A stretch of 64,000 bases of DNA from Thermoleophilia bacterium SCSIO 60948 (GTDB lineage Bacteria; Actinomycetota; Thermoleophilia; Solirubrobacterales; 70-9), in NCBI GenBank assembly GCA_021496505.1, contig CP053031.1, positions 868,001 through 932,000 of the forward strand. Direction: 5' to 3'. Under the pieces are notes generated by a model. That model was not told where the DNA came from and did not search any database. It saw only the letters and a list, made by a program, of their open reading frames with translations. This document shows positions 1 through 8,356 of this stretch, one piece after another. A program made the translations under genes and the position numbers. Each line of letters starts with the position of its first letter. Position 1 is the stretch's first letter.

Positions 1-770
1 GCTCGCTCGACGGGCCGGAGCGCTGGCGCCGCTCGGCGTCGATCGGGATCGCGGCGCTCGGCGCGGATCAGGCGCCGGAGGAGTTGCTCGTCGCGGCGCG
101 CGAGGCGCTCGAAGAGGCCCAGTCGCTCGGTGGCGCGACGTTTTCGGTCTGGAGCGGCGGGCGCGAGGCGCCGGCGGCGATCGCGATGCACGGCGAGCTC
201 GTGGCGACGCTCGAGTCCGCGCTCGGCGACGCCGAGCGCTCGGTCGACGGCCTGACGGTCGCGTCGCTGGCGACGATGCTGGCCGAGAAGATCGGCCTCG
301 GACCCGACGCCGTCTCGCACATCGCGACGGCCGCCCGCCTACACGACATCGGCAAGTCCGCGGTCCCGGCCGAGATCCTCGCCAAGCCCGGGCCGCTCGA
401 CGCGACCGAATGGGCGATCGTCCGCCAGCATCCGATCGTCGGCGAGCGCCTGATCGCGTCGATGCCGGGCATGGCCACCGTCGCGCGGATCGTCAGGCAC
501 TCACACGAGCGCTGGGACGGCGGCGGCTACCCGGATGCCCTGTCGGGCGGCGAGATCCCGTTCGGCTCGAGGATCGTGCTCGTCGCCGATGCCTTCCTCG
601 CGATGCGCTCCGAGCTGCCCTACTCGCCGGCGCGCTCGGAGGCCGAGGCCACGCGCGAGCTCGTCGCCGGAGCCGAGCGGCAGTTCGACCCGCGGGTCGT
701 CGAGACCCTCGTCGGGATCCTCTACGGAATGGCGCAGAGCGGGCGCGCGGCGCCCGCGACCGCCGGCTAG
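1..770 (+). CDS. GGDEF/HD-GYP c-di-GMP signalling protein, 5' end cut off
   Basis: The frame is open from the left edge, so the gene starts outside the window; about 255 C-terminal residues are present. The first 40 residues (ASIGIAAL, then an LLVAAREALEEAQ helix) look like the end of a GGDEF domain. A linker leads to an HD-GYP domain: the HD pair lies in LHDIGK (bases 342-356) and the GYP in HERWDGGGYPD (GYP at 525-533), with HPIVGE between them. HD-GYP proteins hydrolyse cyclic di-GMP using a metal centre built on these residues. Whether the GGDEF half is catalytic cannot be judged because its signature lies outside the window. The TAG stop overlaps the stop codon of the convergent gene on the minus strand within CTAG (767-770). 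The HD-GYP family is secure; upstream sensory domains are unknown. Confidence 0.85.
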   Translation, partial: SLDGPERWRRSASIGIAALGADQAPEELLVAAREALEEAQSLGGATFSVWSGGREAPAAIAMHGELVATLESALGDAERSVDGLTVASLATMLAEKIGLGPDAVSHIATAARLHDIGKSAVPAEILAKPGPLDATEWAIVRQHPIVGERLIASMPGMATVARIVRHSHERWDGGGYPDALSGGEIPFGSRIVLVADAFLAMRSELPYSPARSEAEATRELVAGAERQFDPRVVETLVGILYGMAQSGRAAPATAG

Positions 771-1393
771 TTCCCGCCGACGTCGGGCGTCCCGCGGCCG
801 CCGGAGTCGGTCGGCTGCGAGCGCAGGTCGGAGATCTGGTCGCGGAGCTCGTCGATGTCGTCCTGGGCCACCTCGAGCTCGCTCTGTGCGGTTCGCGCGT
901 CCGATTGCGAGGAGGCGAGCTGGGACTCGAGCTCGTCGATCCGGCTCGACAGCTCATCGATGTCCTCGTTCGAGACATCGGCCGCCTGCTGTCCAATCAG
1001 GTCGAGCTGGTCGCGGATCGCCGACACGTCGCTGCGGGTCGCACTGTCCTCCTGGAGCCCGAGCGCGAGCACGATCGCGACCGCGGCGGCGGCCAGGGCC
1101 AGGACGCAGGCGGCGCCGAGGGCGTAGGTGCGGATGCCGAGCCGGCGGCGGAGCGTCGCGACCTCGGCCGCGAGGCGTTCGGCCTCGCTCGGCAGCGGCT
1201 CGACGGGCGGCGCGACGGGATCACCGGCCGCGCCGGCCGCGCCCTCGGGTGCCGGCTCGCCGGGCTTGGGCCCCGCGGCCGGGTCGGGCTTCACACCGGC
1301 CTCGCCGGGGCCTGTCGCGCCCGGGTCGGCCGCCGCAGGCTCGCCCGCGGCAGGATCGGCCGGCTTCGGACCTGGTTTGCGGCGACCGAACAC
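767..1393 (-). CDS. Single-pass membrane protein with Pro/Ala-rich N-terminus and coiled coil
   Basis: About 208 residues with no family I recognise. The order is a low-complexity Pro/Ala/Gly-rich cytoplasmic segment (residues about 1-70), a short helix (EAERLAAEVATLRRRLG), one transmembrane segment (ALGAACVLALAAAAVAIVL), then a strongly predicted coiled coil (DELSSRIDELESQLASSQ and on) ending in a Gly-rich tail. The GTG at 1393-1391 sits five bases after the rhodanese stop, so I take it as the start; longer open frame upstream overlaps the rhodanese gene and is unlikely. Co-transcription with the rhodanese gene is inferred from that spacing. It could be an envelope scaffold; no enzymatic motif is visible. 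Confidence 0.7.
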   Translation of the reverse strand: MFGRRKPGPKPADPAAGEPAAADPGATGPGEAGVKPDPAAGPKPGEPAPEGAAGAAGDPVAPPVEPLPSEAERLAAEVATLRRRLGIRTYALGAACVLALAAAAVAIVLALGLQEDSATRSDVSAIRDQLDLIGQQAADVSNEDIDELSSRIDELESQLASSQSDARTAQSELEVAQDDIDELRDQISDLRSQPTDSGGRGTPDVGGN

Positions 1394-1398
1394 GGAGC

Positions 1399-1761
1399 TC
1401 AGCGGGGGGCGGGGAGGGGCGAGACGACCTCGCCGTTCTCGGGCTCGAGCGGCAGGCCGTCCGCGGCCCACGCGGTGATGCCCCCGTCGAGGTTGCGGGC
1501 GTCGTAGCCGGCCTCGCGGAAGGCCTGGACCGCCAGCGACGAGCGGCTGCCCGACTTGCAGGCGAAGATCACCGTGCGCTCGCTCGGCAGCTCGCCGGCG
1601 CGACCCGACAGCTCGTTCATCTCGATGTGGGTCGACCCGGGTATCCGGCCGGCGTCCCACTCCTCGGGCTGGCGCACGTCCACGATCAGGGCCTCGCCCG
1701 ATTCGACGAGCTCACGGGCCTGCTCGGGCCCGACGTCGGTCTGCGCTGATGCGTCATTCAC
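1399..1761 (-). CDS. Single-domain rhodanese-like sulfurtransferase
   Basis: A 120-residue protein made of one rhodanese domain. LIVDVRQPEEWDAGRIPGS gives the N-terminal signature, and the active-site loop is CKSGSRS with the catalytic Cys at residue 68, followed by the usual LDGGITAW near the end. Such small rhodaneses carry persulfide sulfur on the loop cysteine and act in sulfur transfer or cyanide/thiosulfate chemistry; the acceptor cannot be read from the sequence. No signal peptide, so cytoplasmic. It is the first gene of a two-gene unit with the coiled-coil membrane protein downstream and is divergent from the thiolase gene at 1845. Confidence 0.9.
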   Translation of the reverse strand: MNDASAQTDVGPEQARELVESGEALIVDVRQPEEWDAGRIPGSTHIEMNELSGRAGELPSERTVIFACKSGSRSSLAVQAFREAGYDARNLDGGITAWAADGLPLEPENGEVVSPLPAPR

Positions 1762-1844
1762 GGCGCAATCAATACCATCCCGCGTCGCCGCCAGGGGCGG
1801 CCTTCCCTCCAGTTCTCGCCACCTTCTTCCAAAGGAGCCCCTTC

Positions 1845-3005
1845 ATGCCCGAAGCCGTGATCGTCGACGCCGCCCGGACCCCGATCGGCCGCGCCTTCAA
1901 GGGGTCGCTGGCCCAGCAGCGCCCCGACGAGACGGGAGCCTTCATCGTCGACTCGCTGCTCGCCCGCAACGAGGCGATCGCGCCCGACACCGTCGAGGAG
2001 GTCTTCTGCGGCGTCGGCATGCCCCAGGGCCTTCAGGGCTTCAACCTCGCGCGGATCATCGCGCTGCTCTCCGAGCGCCTGCCCGAGACGACCAACGGCG
2101 TGACGATCTCGCGCTACTGCGCATCGAGCCTCGACGCGATCCGCCACGCCGCCAACGCCGTCAAGGCCGGGCAGGGGCACACATACGTCGCCGCCGGCGT
2201 CGAGTTCGTGAGCCGCTTCAACGAGCGCTCCGAGGTCGCCGGTGTCGCCGATCAGAACCCGAACCTCCAGGGAGGCGAAGGGCATCCGAACGCCTACATC
2301 CAGATGGGCGAGACGGCCGTCAACGTGGCGAAGCGCTACGACGTCAAGCGCGAGGACATGGACCGCTACGCCCAGCGCTCGCAGGAGCTCGCGGTCGCCT
2401 CGCAGGAGTCGGGCTTCTTCGACCGCGAGATCGTCGCGGTCCAGACCGACAACGGCGAGGTCGCCAAGGACGACGGCCCGCGCGCCAGCTCGACCTACGA
2501 GAAGCTCGCCTCGCTCGACGAGGCCTTCGACGGCGGCGGCGGCGTGACCGCCGGCAACTCGTGCCCGCTCAACGACGGCGCCGCGGCGGTCATCGTCATG
2601 TCCGACGAGCGCGCGAAGGAGCTCGGCCTCACACCCAAGGCCCGGATCATCACCGCCGCGACGCACGGCAACGAGCCCGAGTACATGGGCGTCGCCCCGA
2701 TCGGCGCGATCGGCAAGGTCCTCGACCGGGCGGGGATGACGATCGGCGACGTCGACGTCGTCGAGCTCAACGAGGCGTTCGCCGCCCAGGTCATCCCGAT
2801 CATGGACGAGTGCGGGATCGAGCTCGACAAGCTGAACACGCACGGCGGCTCGATCGCCCTCGGCCACCCGTTCGGGATGACCGGCGCCCGGATCATGACC
2901 ACGCTTCTGAACGTCATGGAGTCCGATGACCACCAGGTCGGCCTCGAGACGATGTGCGTCGCCGGTGGACAGGGTGAGGCGATGCTCGTCGAGCGGCTGA
3001 GCTAG
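1845..3005 (+). CDS. Thiolase (acetyl-CoA acyltransferase)
   Basis: A 386-residue thiolase, the normal family length. The acyl-accepting Cys is Cys92 (ISRYCASSLD); the other active-site elements are NEAFAAQ, His341 in GGSIALGHPFG and Cys371 in CVAGGQGEAM. It cleaves 3-ketoacyl-CoA to acetyl-CoA and a shortened acyl-CoA, or condenses acyl-CoAs in the reverse direction. The sequence style (SRYCASSLDAI) is nearer to the FadA/steroid-type degradative thiolases than to PhaA, but chain-length preference is inference. The ATG is set by AAGGAG about nine bases upstream. It stands alone between divergent rhodanese and downstream lipoprotein genes. A second thiolase is at 55670. Confidence 0.93.
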   Translation: MPEAVIVDAARTPIGRAFKGSLAQQRPDETGAFIVDSLLARNEAIAPDTVEEVFCGVGMPQGLQGFNLARIIALLSERLPETTNGVTISRYCASSLDAIRHAANAVKAGQGHTYVAAGVEFVSRFNERSEVAGVADQNPNLQGGEGHPNAYIQMGETAVNVAKRYDVKREDMDRYAQRSQELAVASQESGFFDREIVAVQTDNGEVAKDDGPRASSTYEKLASLDEAFDGGGGVTAGNSCPLNDGAAAVIVMSDERAKELGLTPKARIITAATHGNEPEYMGVAPIGAIGKVLDRAGMTIGDVDVVELNEAFAAQVIPIMDECGIELDKLNTHGGSIALGHPFGMTGARIMTTLLNVMESDDHQVGLETMCVAGGQGEAMLVERLS

Positions 3006-3042
3006 GCGAGCGAGCGAGAGAACGAGACCGGGGGTTTCCGAG

Positions 3043-3567
3043 ATGGCGATGCGGGCGACTCACATGCGCACTCGGGGAGGTGCTTTGCTCGCGGCCGTCG
3101 CGGCGCTGGCGCTGATCGGCGCCGGCTGCGGCGGCGACGAGCCCGAGACGACGTCGACGCCGACCACGACGTCGACCGGCGCGACCGGCCTGACGGGCGC
3201 GACGGGCAGCACCGGGGATGCCGGAGCGAGCGACGTCGCGAGCATCGACTCCGCCTCGCAGCTGGTCGAGTGCCTCGACGGCGAGGGGCTCGAGGCGGCC
3301 GAGGCGGGTCCCGTGCTCGGGCTCGAGGACTACGAGGTCGTGGACCTTTCGCTCGGCGACTCCGACCAGGCCGCCGTCTTCGTGATCCTCGACTCGCCCG
3401 AGGCGGCGAAGAAGGACGTCGAGGAGATCGGGACCCTCGCCGGGGTCGCGTTCCCCGAGGCGCGCGGCAACGTCGTCTTCGGCTTCGACGCGACGGCCGA
3501 CGAGACCCCGGAGGACGAGGCGGCGGTCGACGCCTGCCTGCCGCCGGGGTCGGGCGGCGGCGCCTAG
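3043..3567 (+). CDS. Small Thr-rich lipoprotein of unknown function
   Basis: A 174-residue predicted lipoprotein. Basic start, hydrophobic stretch (ALLAAVAALALIGAGC) and lipobox Cys at residue 29 when the first ATG is used; two further in-frame ATGs (3049, 3064) are possible starts and the last would still leave a complete signal peptide. After the Cys comes a Thr/Ser/Gly linker with repeated TGATG-like steps, then an acidic globular domain of about 110 residues containing two cysteines. The protein should be anchored on the outer face of the membrane. No family is recognised. Confidence 0.75.
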   Translation: MAMRATHMRTRGGALLAAVAALALIGAGCGGDEPETTSTPTTTSTGATGLTGATGSTGDAGASDVASIDSASQLVECLDGEGLEAAEAGPVLGLEDYEVVDLSLGDSDQAAVFVILDSPEAAKKDVEEIGTLAGVAFPEARGNVVFGFDATADETPEDEAAVDACLPPGSGGGA

Positions 3568-3648
3568 CGGCGCCGGGCGGCCGGTCCGCGCGCGAGGCTC
3601 TCGGCGGATGTCCGCGGAGCCTCGGGCGCTGAGCCCTCCGGGCGGGCC

Positions 3649-4242
3649 ATGGACCTGACCTCGACACTCGTCGCGATCGGCTGGGCGAGCGGCGTCAACG
3701 CCTACGCCTCGGTCGCGCTGCTCGGCCTGCTCGGTCGCGCCGGCGTCGGCGAGGTCCCGGCGGCGCTCGAATCCGACCCGGTGATCGCCCTCGCCGCGGT
3801 GATGTTCGTGGTCGAGTTCATCACCGACAAGATCCCGCTTCTCGACAGCGCCTGGGACGTCCTGCACACCGCGGTCCGGCCGGCCGTCGCGAGCGCGGTC
3901 GGTGCCTCGTTCGGCGCCGAGGCCGACCTGTCGGGGCTCGATGAGGCGCTCGCCGCCGGCGGCACGGGCGGCACCGCGCTGCTCAGTCACGGCGTCAAGG
4001 CCGGGATCAGGCTCGGGGTCAACTCGTCGCCCGAGCCGTTCTCGAACATCCTCGTGAGCCTCGTCGAGGACGGGCTCGTGGCCGCCGTGATCGCGCTCGC
4101 TCTCGCCGATCCGCTGATCGCGGGCCTGTTGGCGCTGCTGCTCCTGATCGTCGGGATCAGCATCGTCATCGTCCTCTCGAAGCTCGCGCGGGGAGGGCTG
4201 GCGCGGCTGCGGGCGTGGCGCGAGAGGGCGCGGGCGCCATGA
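3649..4242 (+). CDS. DUF4126-type integral membrane protein
   Basis: A 197-residue hydrophobic protein. The opening (LVAIGWASGVNAYASVALLGLLGR) and the later VEFITDKIPLLDSAWDVLHT motif are characteristic of the DUF4126 family as I know it; function is not established. About four membrane segments are visible, the last two near the C-terminus (IALALADPLIAGLLALL and LIVGISIVIVL), followed by a short Arg-rich cytoplasmic tail. Its TGA overlaps the ATG of the CapA-like gene (ATGA at 4239-4242), so the two are probably translationally coupled. Confidence 0.8.
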   Translation: MDLTSTLVAIGWASGVNAYASVALLGLLGRAGVGEVPAALESDPVIALAAVMFVVEFITDKIPLLDSAWDVLHTAVRPAVASAVGASFGAEADLSGLDEALAAGGTGGTALLSHGVKAGIRLGVNSSPEPFSNILVSLVEDGLVAAVIALALADPLIAGLLALLLLIVGISIVIVLSKLARGGLARLRAWRERARAP

Positions 4243-5447
4243 GCCGCCGCACGACACCCGCGGCTCGGACCGCTGCCGTTCTGGCTCTGGTACTGGGTTT
4301 CGGCGGTTGCTCGGATGAGCAGCCGCCGGCGGAGAACGACGAAGCGACGACTGGGTCGGCGCAGGTCTCCACGGACTCGGCAACGGAGTCCTCGCGGGCG
4401 CCCGAGCCGCGCCGGCCCCGAGTCCGCCGCATCTCGATGACGTTCAGCGGCGACGTCCTGATCCACGAGCCTGTCTGGGAGCGAGCGCTCGCGTTCGGAG
4501 GCGGCGAGCGCTACGCCTTCGAGCCGATGCTCGCGCCGCTTCGCGACGCCATCGCGGGTGCGGACGTGTCGATCTGCCACCTCGAGACGCCGCTCGTCGC
4601 GGGAGAGCCGAGCGGCTACCCGCTGTTCGCGACGCCGCCCGCACTCGCCGACGCGCTGGCGAGGACGGGGTGGGACGCCTGCTCGACGGCGTCGAACCAC
4701 TCGCTCGACCAGGGGGTGGAGGGGATCGCCTCGACGACGCGCGAGCTCGACCGCGCGGGCATCGCCAATGCGGGCACCTCCGCGGTGCCCGGCGAGCGCT
4801 CGGGTGCCGCGATCATCCGCAGCCGCGGGCAGCGGATCGCCCTGCTCTCCTACACGACCGACACGAACGGCCTCCCGGTCACCGAGCCGAGCTCCGTCGA
4901 TATCGCCGAGGCGGACCGGATCCTCGCCGACGCGCGCCGGGCGCGGGCGGCGGGCGCCGACGCGGTGATCGTGAACGTCCACTGGGGGAGCGGCGACGTG
5001 CCCGAGTACGTCGGCGAGCCGAACGCCGCGCAGCGCGAGCTGGCCGACCGGCTGCTGTCCTCCGGCGCGGTGACGGCGCTCGTCGCCCAGGGGCCGCACG
5101 TCGTCCAGCCGGTTGAGCTGCGCGACGGGCGTGCCGTCGTCTTCAGCACGGGCAACCTGATCTCGAACCAGGGCGCCGACAGCGGGCTTCCCGAGGCGAG
5201 CCGGGACGGCGCCGTCGTCCGGCTGCGGCTCAGTTTTCAGGCCGGTGAGAGGGCCCGGGTCACGTCCGCGGGCTGGCTTCCCGTCGTGACGACGCGGCCC
5301 GACTACGTCGTTGCGCCCGCGACCGCGGAGGGCATCCGGGCGGTCGACGAACTCGATCCGGCGACGGCCGCGGCTTCGTACGAGCGGACCCGCTCGGTGC
5401 TCGAGCCGAGCGAGGGCGTGAGCGAGCTCGGCTCGCCGCCGCGCTGA
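4239..5447 (+). CDS. CapA-family lipoprotein (poly-gamma-glutamate capsule-like metallophosphatase fold)
   Basis: 402 residues from the ATG at 4239, which overlaps the stop of the upstream gene. A lipoprotein signal ends at LVLGFGGC. After an acidic linker the CapA domain runs to the C-terminus: FSGDVLIH, a CHLETPL block, ASNHSLDQGVEGI, HWGSGDVPEY, QGPHVVQPVE and FSTGNLISNQG are the conserved metal-binding and structural blocks of this metallophosphoesterase-like family. CapA proteins are linked to poly-gamma-glutamate or related wall-polymer export, but no capB/capC is present here, so that role should not be assumed. Probably a surface-exposed enzyme acting on a cell-wall component. Confidence 0.88.
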   Translation: MSRRTTPAARTAAVLALVLGFGGCSDEQPPAENDEATTGSAQVSTDSATESSRAPEPRRPRVRRISMTFSGDVLIHEPVWERALAFGGGERYAFEPMLAPLRDAIAGADVSICHLETPLVAGEPSGYPLFATPPALADALARTGWDACSTASNHSLDQGVEGIASTTRELDRAGIANAGTSAVPGERSGAAIIRSRGQRIALLSYTTDTNGLPVTEPSSVDIAEADRILADARRARAAGADAVIVNVHWGSGDVPEYVGEPNAAQRELADRLLSSGAVTALVAQGPHVVQPVELRDGRAVVFSTGNLISNQGADSGLPEASRDGAVVRLRLSFQAGERARVTSAGWLPVVTTRPDYVVAPATAEGIRAVDELDPATAAASYERTRSVLEPSEGVSELGSPPR

Positions 5448-5453
5448 GCGCGG

Positions 5454-6689
5454 TTAGGCGAGGGGCCCGAGCTCGTCGGCGATCAGCCGTGCCAGCGCGA
5501 GCGAGGAGGTGGCGGCGGGGGAGGGCGCGTTGCGGACGACGAGGGCGTGCTCCGAGCGCTCGGTCGCGAAGTCATCGACGAGCTCGCCGCCGCGTCCCAG
5601 CGCCTGACCGCGCACACCGGCCGGCCCCGGCACGAACTGCGCGCGTCGGAGCGCAGGGATCAGGCGACGCGCTGCTCGCACGAGCAGCGCCGGCGCGAGT
5701 GCCTGCGAGAGCTCTCGCGCCGCGGCGCGGCGCTGGGTGAGCGCGAGCCGCGCGGTGCCCGGCCAGCGCAGGGTCGAGGCGACGCTCGCCGGATCGACCC
5801 GCGTCACGCGGTAGGCGTCGGGTGCGGTGGCGAGCAGCGCCGTCGGGCCGAGCAGGATGCGGCCGTCGATGCCCTTCGTGAGGTGGGCCCCGAGGAACGG
5901 CAGCGCCGGGTCGGGGACGGGGTAGACGTTGCCGCGCACGAGCGCGGCGTGCTCGGTGCGGAGCTCGAGGTAGGCACCGCGGAACGGGACCAGGCGCAGG
6001 TCGCCCGCGAGCCCCAGCGAGCGCGCGATCGGCTCTCCGAAGGCCCCCGCGCAGACGACCAGCCTCCGCGCCTCGAGCCGTCGTCCCGACCGCAGCGCGA
6101 GCGAGACGCCGGCTGCGCTCTCGACGGCCTCGACCACCTCGGACCCGGGCTCGACGCGCCCACCCGCCGCCTCGAGCTCGGCGCGGAAGCTGCGCGCGAC
6201 GGCGGCGAAGTCGGTGACCGCCGTGTGCGGCGAGTGGAGCGCCGCCGCTCCGCTCGCCGCCGGCTCGATCGCGACGATGTCGCCTCGCTCGTCGATCCGC
6301 TCGAGGTCGCGGACGCCGTTGGCCCGGGCCCGCTCCTCGAGCGCGTCGAGTCGCGGCAGCTCGTGCTCGTCGGCGGCGATGATCAGCTTGCCGTTCTCCT
6401 CGACCGCGATCCCACGCTCGCGGCAGAACCCGATCAGCTCGCGGGAGCCCTCGACGCAGAGCCGCGCCTTCAGCGAGCCCGGCTCGTAGTAGACCCCGGC
6501 GTGGATCACGCCCGAGTTGTGCGAGCTCTGGTGGCGCGCGATCTCGTGTTCACGCTCGAGCACGACGACCTCGGCGCCGGGCGCGCGGAGCGCGAGCTCG
6601 CGCGCGACGGCGACGCCGACGATCCCGCCGCCGACCACGGCGACGTCGCAGCCCTCGCCTCGCCCGGCTGTCGATCCGAACCCGCTCAC
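5454..6689 (-). CDS. lhgO: L-2-hydroxyglutarate oxidase-like FAD enzyme
   Basis: 411 residues from the GTG at 6689. The N-terminal dinucleotide-binding motif is VAVVGGGIVGVAVAREL, followed by the LhgO-type blocks HQSSHNSGVIHAGVYY (FAD contact), SLKARLCVEGS and ENGKLIIA, with substrate-domain residues in PFRGAYLEL and HLTKGIDGRILLGP. The family oxidises L-2-hydroxyglutarate to 2-oxoglutarate, passing electrons to oxygen or the quinone pool. It is cytoplasmic or membrane-peripheral. The gene is divergent from the DNA ligase gene with only 28 bases between start codons; a longer start inside the ligase gene is possible but unlikely. Confidence 0.88.
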   Translation of the reverse strand: MSGFGSTAGRGEGCDVAVVGGGIVGVAVARELALRAPGAEVVVLEREHEIARHQSSHNSGVIHAGVYYEPGSLKARLCVEGSRELIGFCRERGIAVEENGKLIIAADEHELPRLDALEERARANGVRDLERIDERGDIVAIEPAASGAAALHSPHTAVTDFAAVARSFRAELEAAGGRVEPGSEVVEAVESAAGVSLALRSGRRLEARRLVVCAGAFGEPIARSLGLAGDLRLVPFRGAYLELRTEHAALVRGNVYPVPDPALPFLGAHLTKGIDGRILLGPTALLATAPDAYRVTRVDPASVASTLRWPGTARLALTQRRAAARELSQALAPALLVRAARRLIPALRRAQFVPGPAGVRGQALGRGGELVDDFATERSEHALVVRNAPSPAATSSLALARLIADELGPLA

Positions 6690-6700
6690 GCTTCGGCGAA

Positions 6701-6706
6701 TACGAT
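6701..6706 (+). promoter_or_regulatory. Probable -10 box of the DNA ligase gene (TACGAT)
   Basis: TACGAT lies 11 bases before the ligase ATG, leaving room for an untranslated leader of only a few bases. No purine-rich ribosome-binding site is present between the box and the ATG, which fits a leaderless or nearly leaderless mRNA. Confidence 0.5.
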
Positions 6707-6717
6707 CACAGGCGACG

Positions 6718-7677
6718 ATGGCGCTGCCCGTGACCAACCCCGTCTCGCCCCAGCTCGCGCTGTCCAGAAAGACCCTGCCCGAGGGCGACGGGTGGGCCTA
6801 TGAGCCGAAGTACGACGGTTTCCGAGGGCTCGCGTTCGTCGACGACGGCGAGCTCTTCCTGCAGTCGCGAAACGGCAAGCCGCTGCACCGCTACTTCCCC
6901 GAGCTCGAGTTCCCGTCCGGACGCTACGTGCTCGACGGCGAACTGCTGATCCTCGGCGACGACGGCGCCGAGATCTTCGATGCGCTTCAGAACCGGATCC
7001 ATCCCGCCGAGTCGCGGATCGAGCGGCTCTCGAAGGAGACGCCCGCCATCTTCCGCGCCTTCGACGTGCTCGCGATCGACGACGAGTCGCTGCTCGAGCT
7101 GCCGTTCGAGGCTCGCCGCGAGCGCCTCGAGTCGCTCGTCGAGGGCTTCGGGGCTGCGGCCGGGAGCGTCGAGCTCGTGCCGCTCGTGAACGAGCCCGCC
7201 GACGCCGAGGGCTGGCTCGAGACGGGCGAGGGTGTGATCGCGAAGAAGCTCGCGTCGCCCTATCTCCAGGGCGAGCGCAAGGCGATGGTGAAGATCAAGC
7301 GCCTGCGGACCGCCGACTGCGTCGTGGTCGGCTGGCGCCCCGGCAAGGAGGAGCGCACGGTCGGGGCGCTGATCCTCGGCCTCTACGACGACGGCGAGCT
7401 CCGGGTCGTCGGCCACACGTCGGGCCTGACCGCGAAGCGAAAGCGCGAGCTCGTCGACGAGCTCGCGCCGTATGAGAGCGGTGAGCGCGGCTCGGGTGAC
7501 CCGAGTCGCTGGTCGGGCGGCCGCGACCTCGAGTGGGTCAGCCTGCGTCCCGAGCTCGTGATCGAGATCAGCTTCGACCACGTCGCCGCGGGGCGCATCC
7601 GCCACGGCGCCAAGCTGCTGCGCTGGCGCGAGGACAAGGACCCGCGCGACTGCCTCTTCGACCAGCTCGACGCCTAG
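6718..7677 (+). CDS. ligC: ATP-dependent DNA ligase, LigC-like
   Basis: A 319-residue adenylation plus OB-fold ligase. Motif I is EPKYDGFRG with the AMP-accepting Lys31. Motif III-like VLDGELLI, motif IV EGVIAKK and motif V MVKIKR follow in the right order, and the C-terminal OB domain ends with RHGAKLLRWRED. It has neither polymerase nor nuclease domains, so it matches the short actinobacterial LigC group rather than LigD. These enzymes seal nicks in repair; the essential NAD-dependent LigA is expected elsewhere. The ATG at 6718 follows directly on a -10 box. The substrate role (base excision or end-joining backup) is inferred from the family. Confidence 0.9.
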   Translation: MALPVTNPVSPQLALSRKTLPEGDGWAYEPKYDGFRGLAFVDDGELFLQSRNGKPLHRYFPELEFPSGRYVLDGELLILGDDGAEIFDALQNRIHPAESRIERLSKETPAIFRAFDVLAIDDESLLELPFEARRERLESLVEGFGAAAGSVELVPLVNEPADAEGWLETGEGVIAKKLASPYLQGERKAMVKIKRLRTADCVVVGWRPGKEERTVGALILGLYDDGELRVVGHTSGLTAKRKRELVDELAPYESGERGSGDPSRWSGGRDLEWVSLRPELVIEISFDHVAAGRIRHGAKLLRWREDKDPRDCLFDQLDA

Positions 7678-8253
7678 CTAGCGACCGATGAGCCGCTCGA
7701 GCGCGGCGACCATCGCGGTGTCGGGCTGGCCGGGATGGACGATGCGGTCCATCAGCATCCCGTCGAGCATCGATGCGAGCGCCCGTGCGTCGGCCGGCGG
7801 ATCATCGGATCCGAGTGCGACGGCGATCGGCTCGCACATCCGCCAGAAGACCTCGGCGGCCGCCGTCATCCGGCTTCCGATCCGCGGGTCGCGTCCGCCG
7901 GCGATCTCGAGCTCGAGCCTGGCGAGCTGGTGGTTGCGCGAGCCGTCGATGTAGGCGGCGAACGCGGCGGCGACCGCGGCGGCGTCCGGGCGCTCGCCCG
8001 AGGCGAAGGTCTGCTCGAGCCCCGCGGCGATCGCCCCGGTCTGAGCCTCGCTGGCCGCGCACAGACGGTCGACCACCGCGTCGATGAGGCCCTCGCGGCT
8101 GCCGAACCAGTAGGTGACCGATCCGTGCGGGACGCGGGCGGCGGTCTCGACCGAGCGATGGGTGATTGCGGCGACCCCGCCGTCGGCGAGCAGTTCGATC
8201 GCCTGCTCGAGCAGCGCCTCTCGCCGCTCCGCTGTTCGCGGGCCTGCCTCCAT
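7678..8253 (-). CDS. TetR-family repressor, probable regulator of the adjacent MFS exporter
   Basis: A 191-residue TetR protein. The N-terminal helix-turn-helix is clear: ALLEQAIELLADGGVAAIT, then HRSVETAARVPHGSVTYWFGSREGLI, with the YWF-type end of the recognition helix. The C-terminal ligand-binding part is of the TetR_C_6-like class with little specific signature. It is divergent from the EmrB/QacA exporter at 8357, and the shared intergenic region carries two palindromic sites, a standard repressor-exporter arrangement. A GATAAT box eight bases before its ATG suggests a leaderless mRNA. The inducing ligand is unknown. Confidence 0.9.
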   Translation of the reverse strand: MEAGPRTAERREALLEQAIELLADGGVAAITHRSVETAARVPHGSVTYWFGSREGLIDAVVDRLCAASEAQTGAIAAGLEQTFASGERPDAAAVAAAFAAYIDGSRNHQLARLELEIAGGRDPRIGSRMTAAAEVFWRMCEPIAVALGSDDPPADARALASMLDGMLMDRIVHPGQPDTAMVAALERLIGR

Positions 8254-8261
8254 CCGTGCCG

Positions 8262-8267
8262 ATTATC
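8262..8267 (-). promoter_or_regulatory. Probable -10 box of the tetR gene (GATAAT)
   Basis: Reading the minus strand, GATAAT lies eight bases before the repressor ATG. It is close to the TATAAT consensus and leaves essentially no 5' leader. Confidence 0.5.
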
Positions 8268-8297
8268 GCTGATCTCTTGACATCGCCGAGGTCCTCA

Positions 8298-8333
8298 TCT
8301 ACAAGTGTAGAAACTCCTTCTACGACTGTAGAA
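8298..8333. promoter_or_regulatory. Two-site TetR operator between tetR and the MFS exporter
   Basis: Two copies of a palindrome lie in the 103-bp gap between the divergent genes. Site 1 is TCTACAAGTGTAGA (8298-8311), perfect with six-base arms; site 2 is TCTACGACTGTAGA (8319-8332), with one arm mismatch. Their centres are 21 bp apart, two helical turns, so two dimers would bind one face of the DNA. The arrays lie where the exporter promoter must be, so occupancy should block exporter transcription and probably tetR itself. Confidence 0.8.
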
Positions 8334-8356
8334 ATACCTCGACCCACGGAGCTCGC

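Noticed and set aside
4239-5447. A poly-gamma-glutamate capsule operon
   Set aside because: Only the CapA-like protein is present; the ligase CapB and membrane protein CapC are absent from the surroundings.
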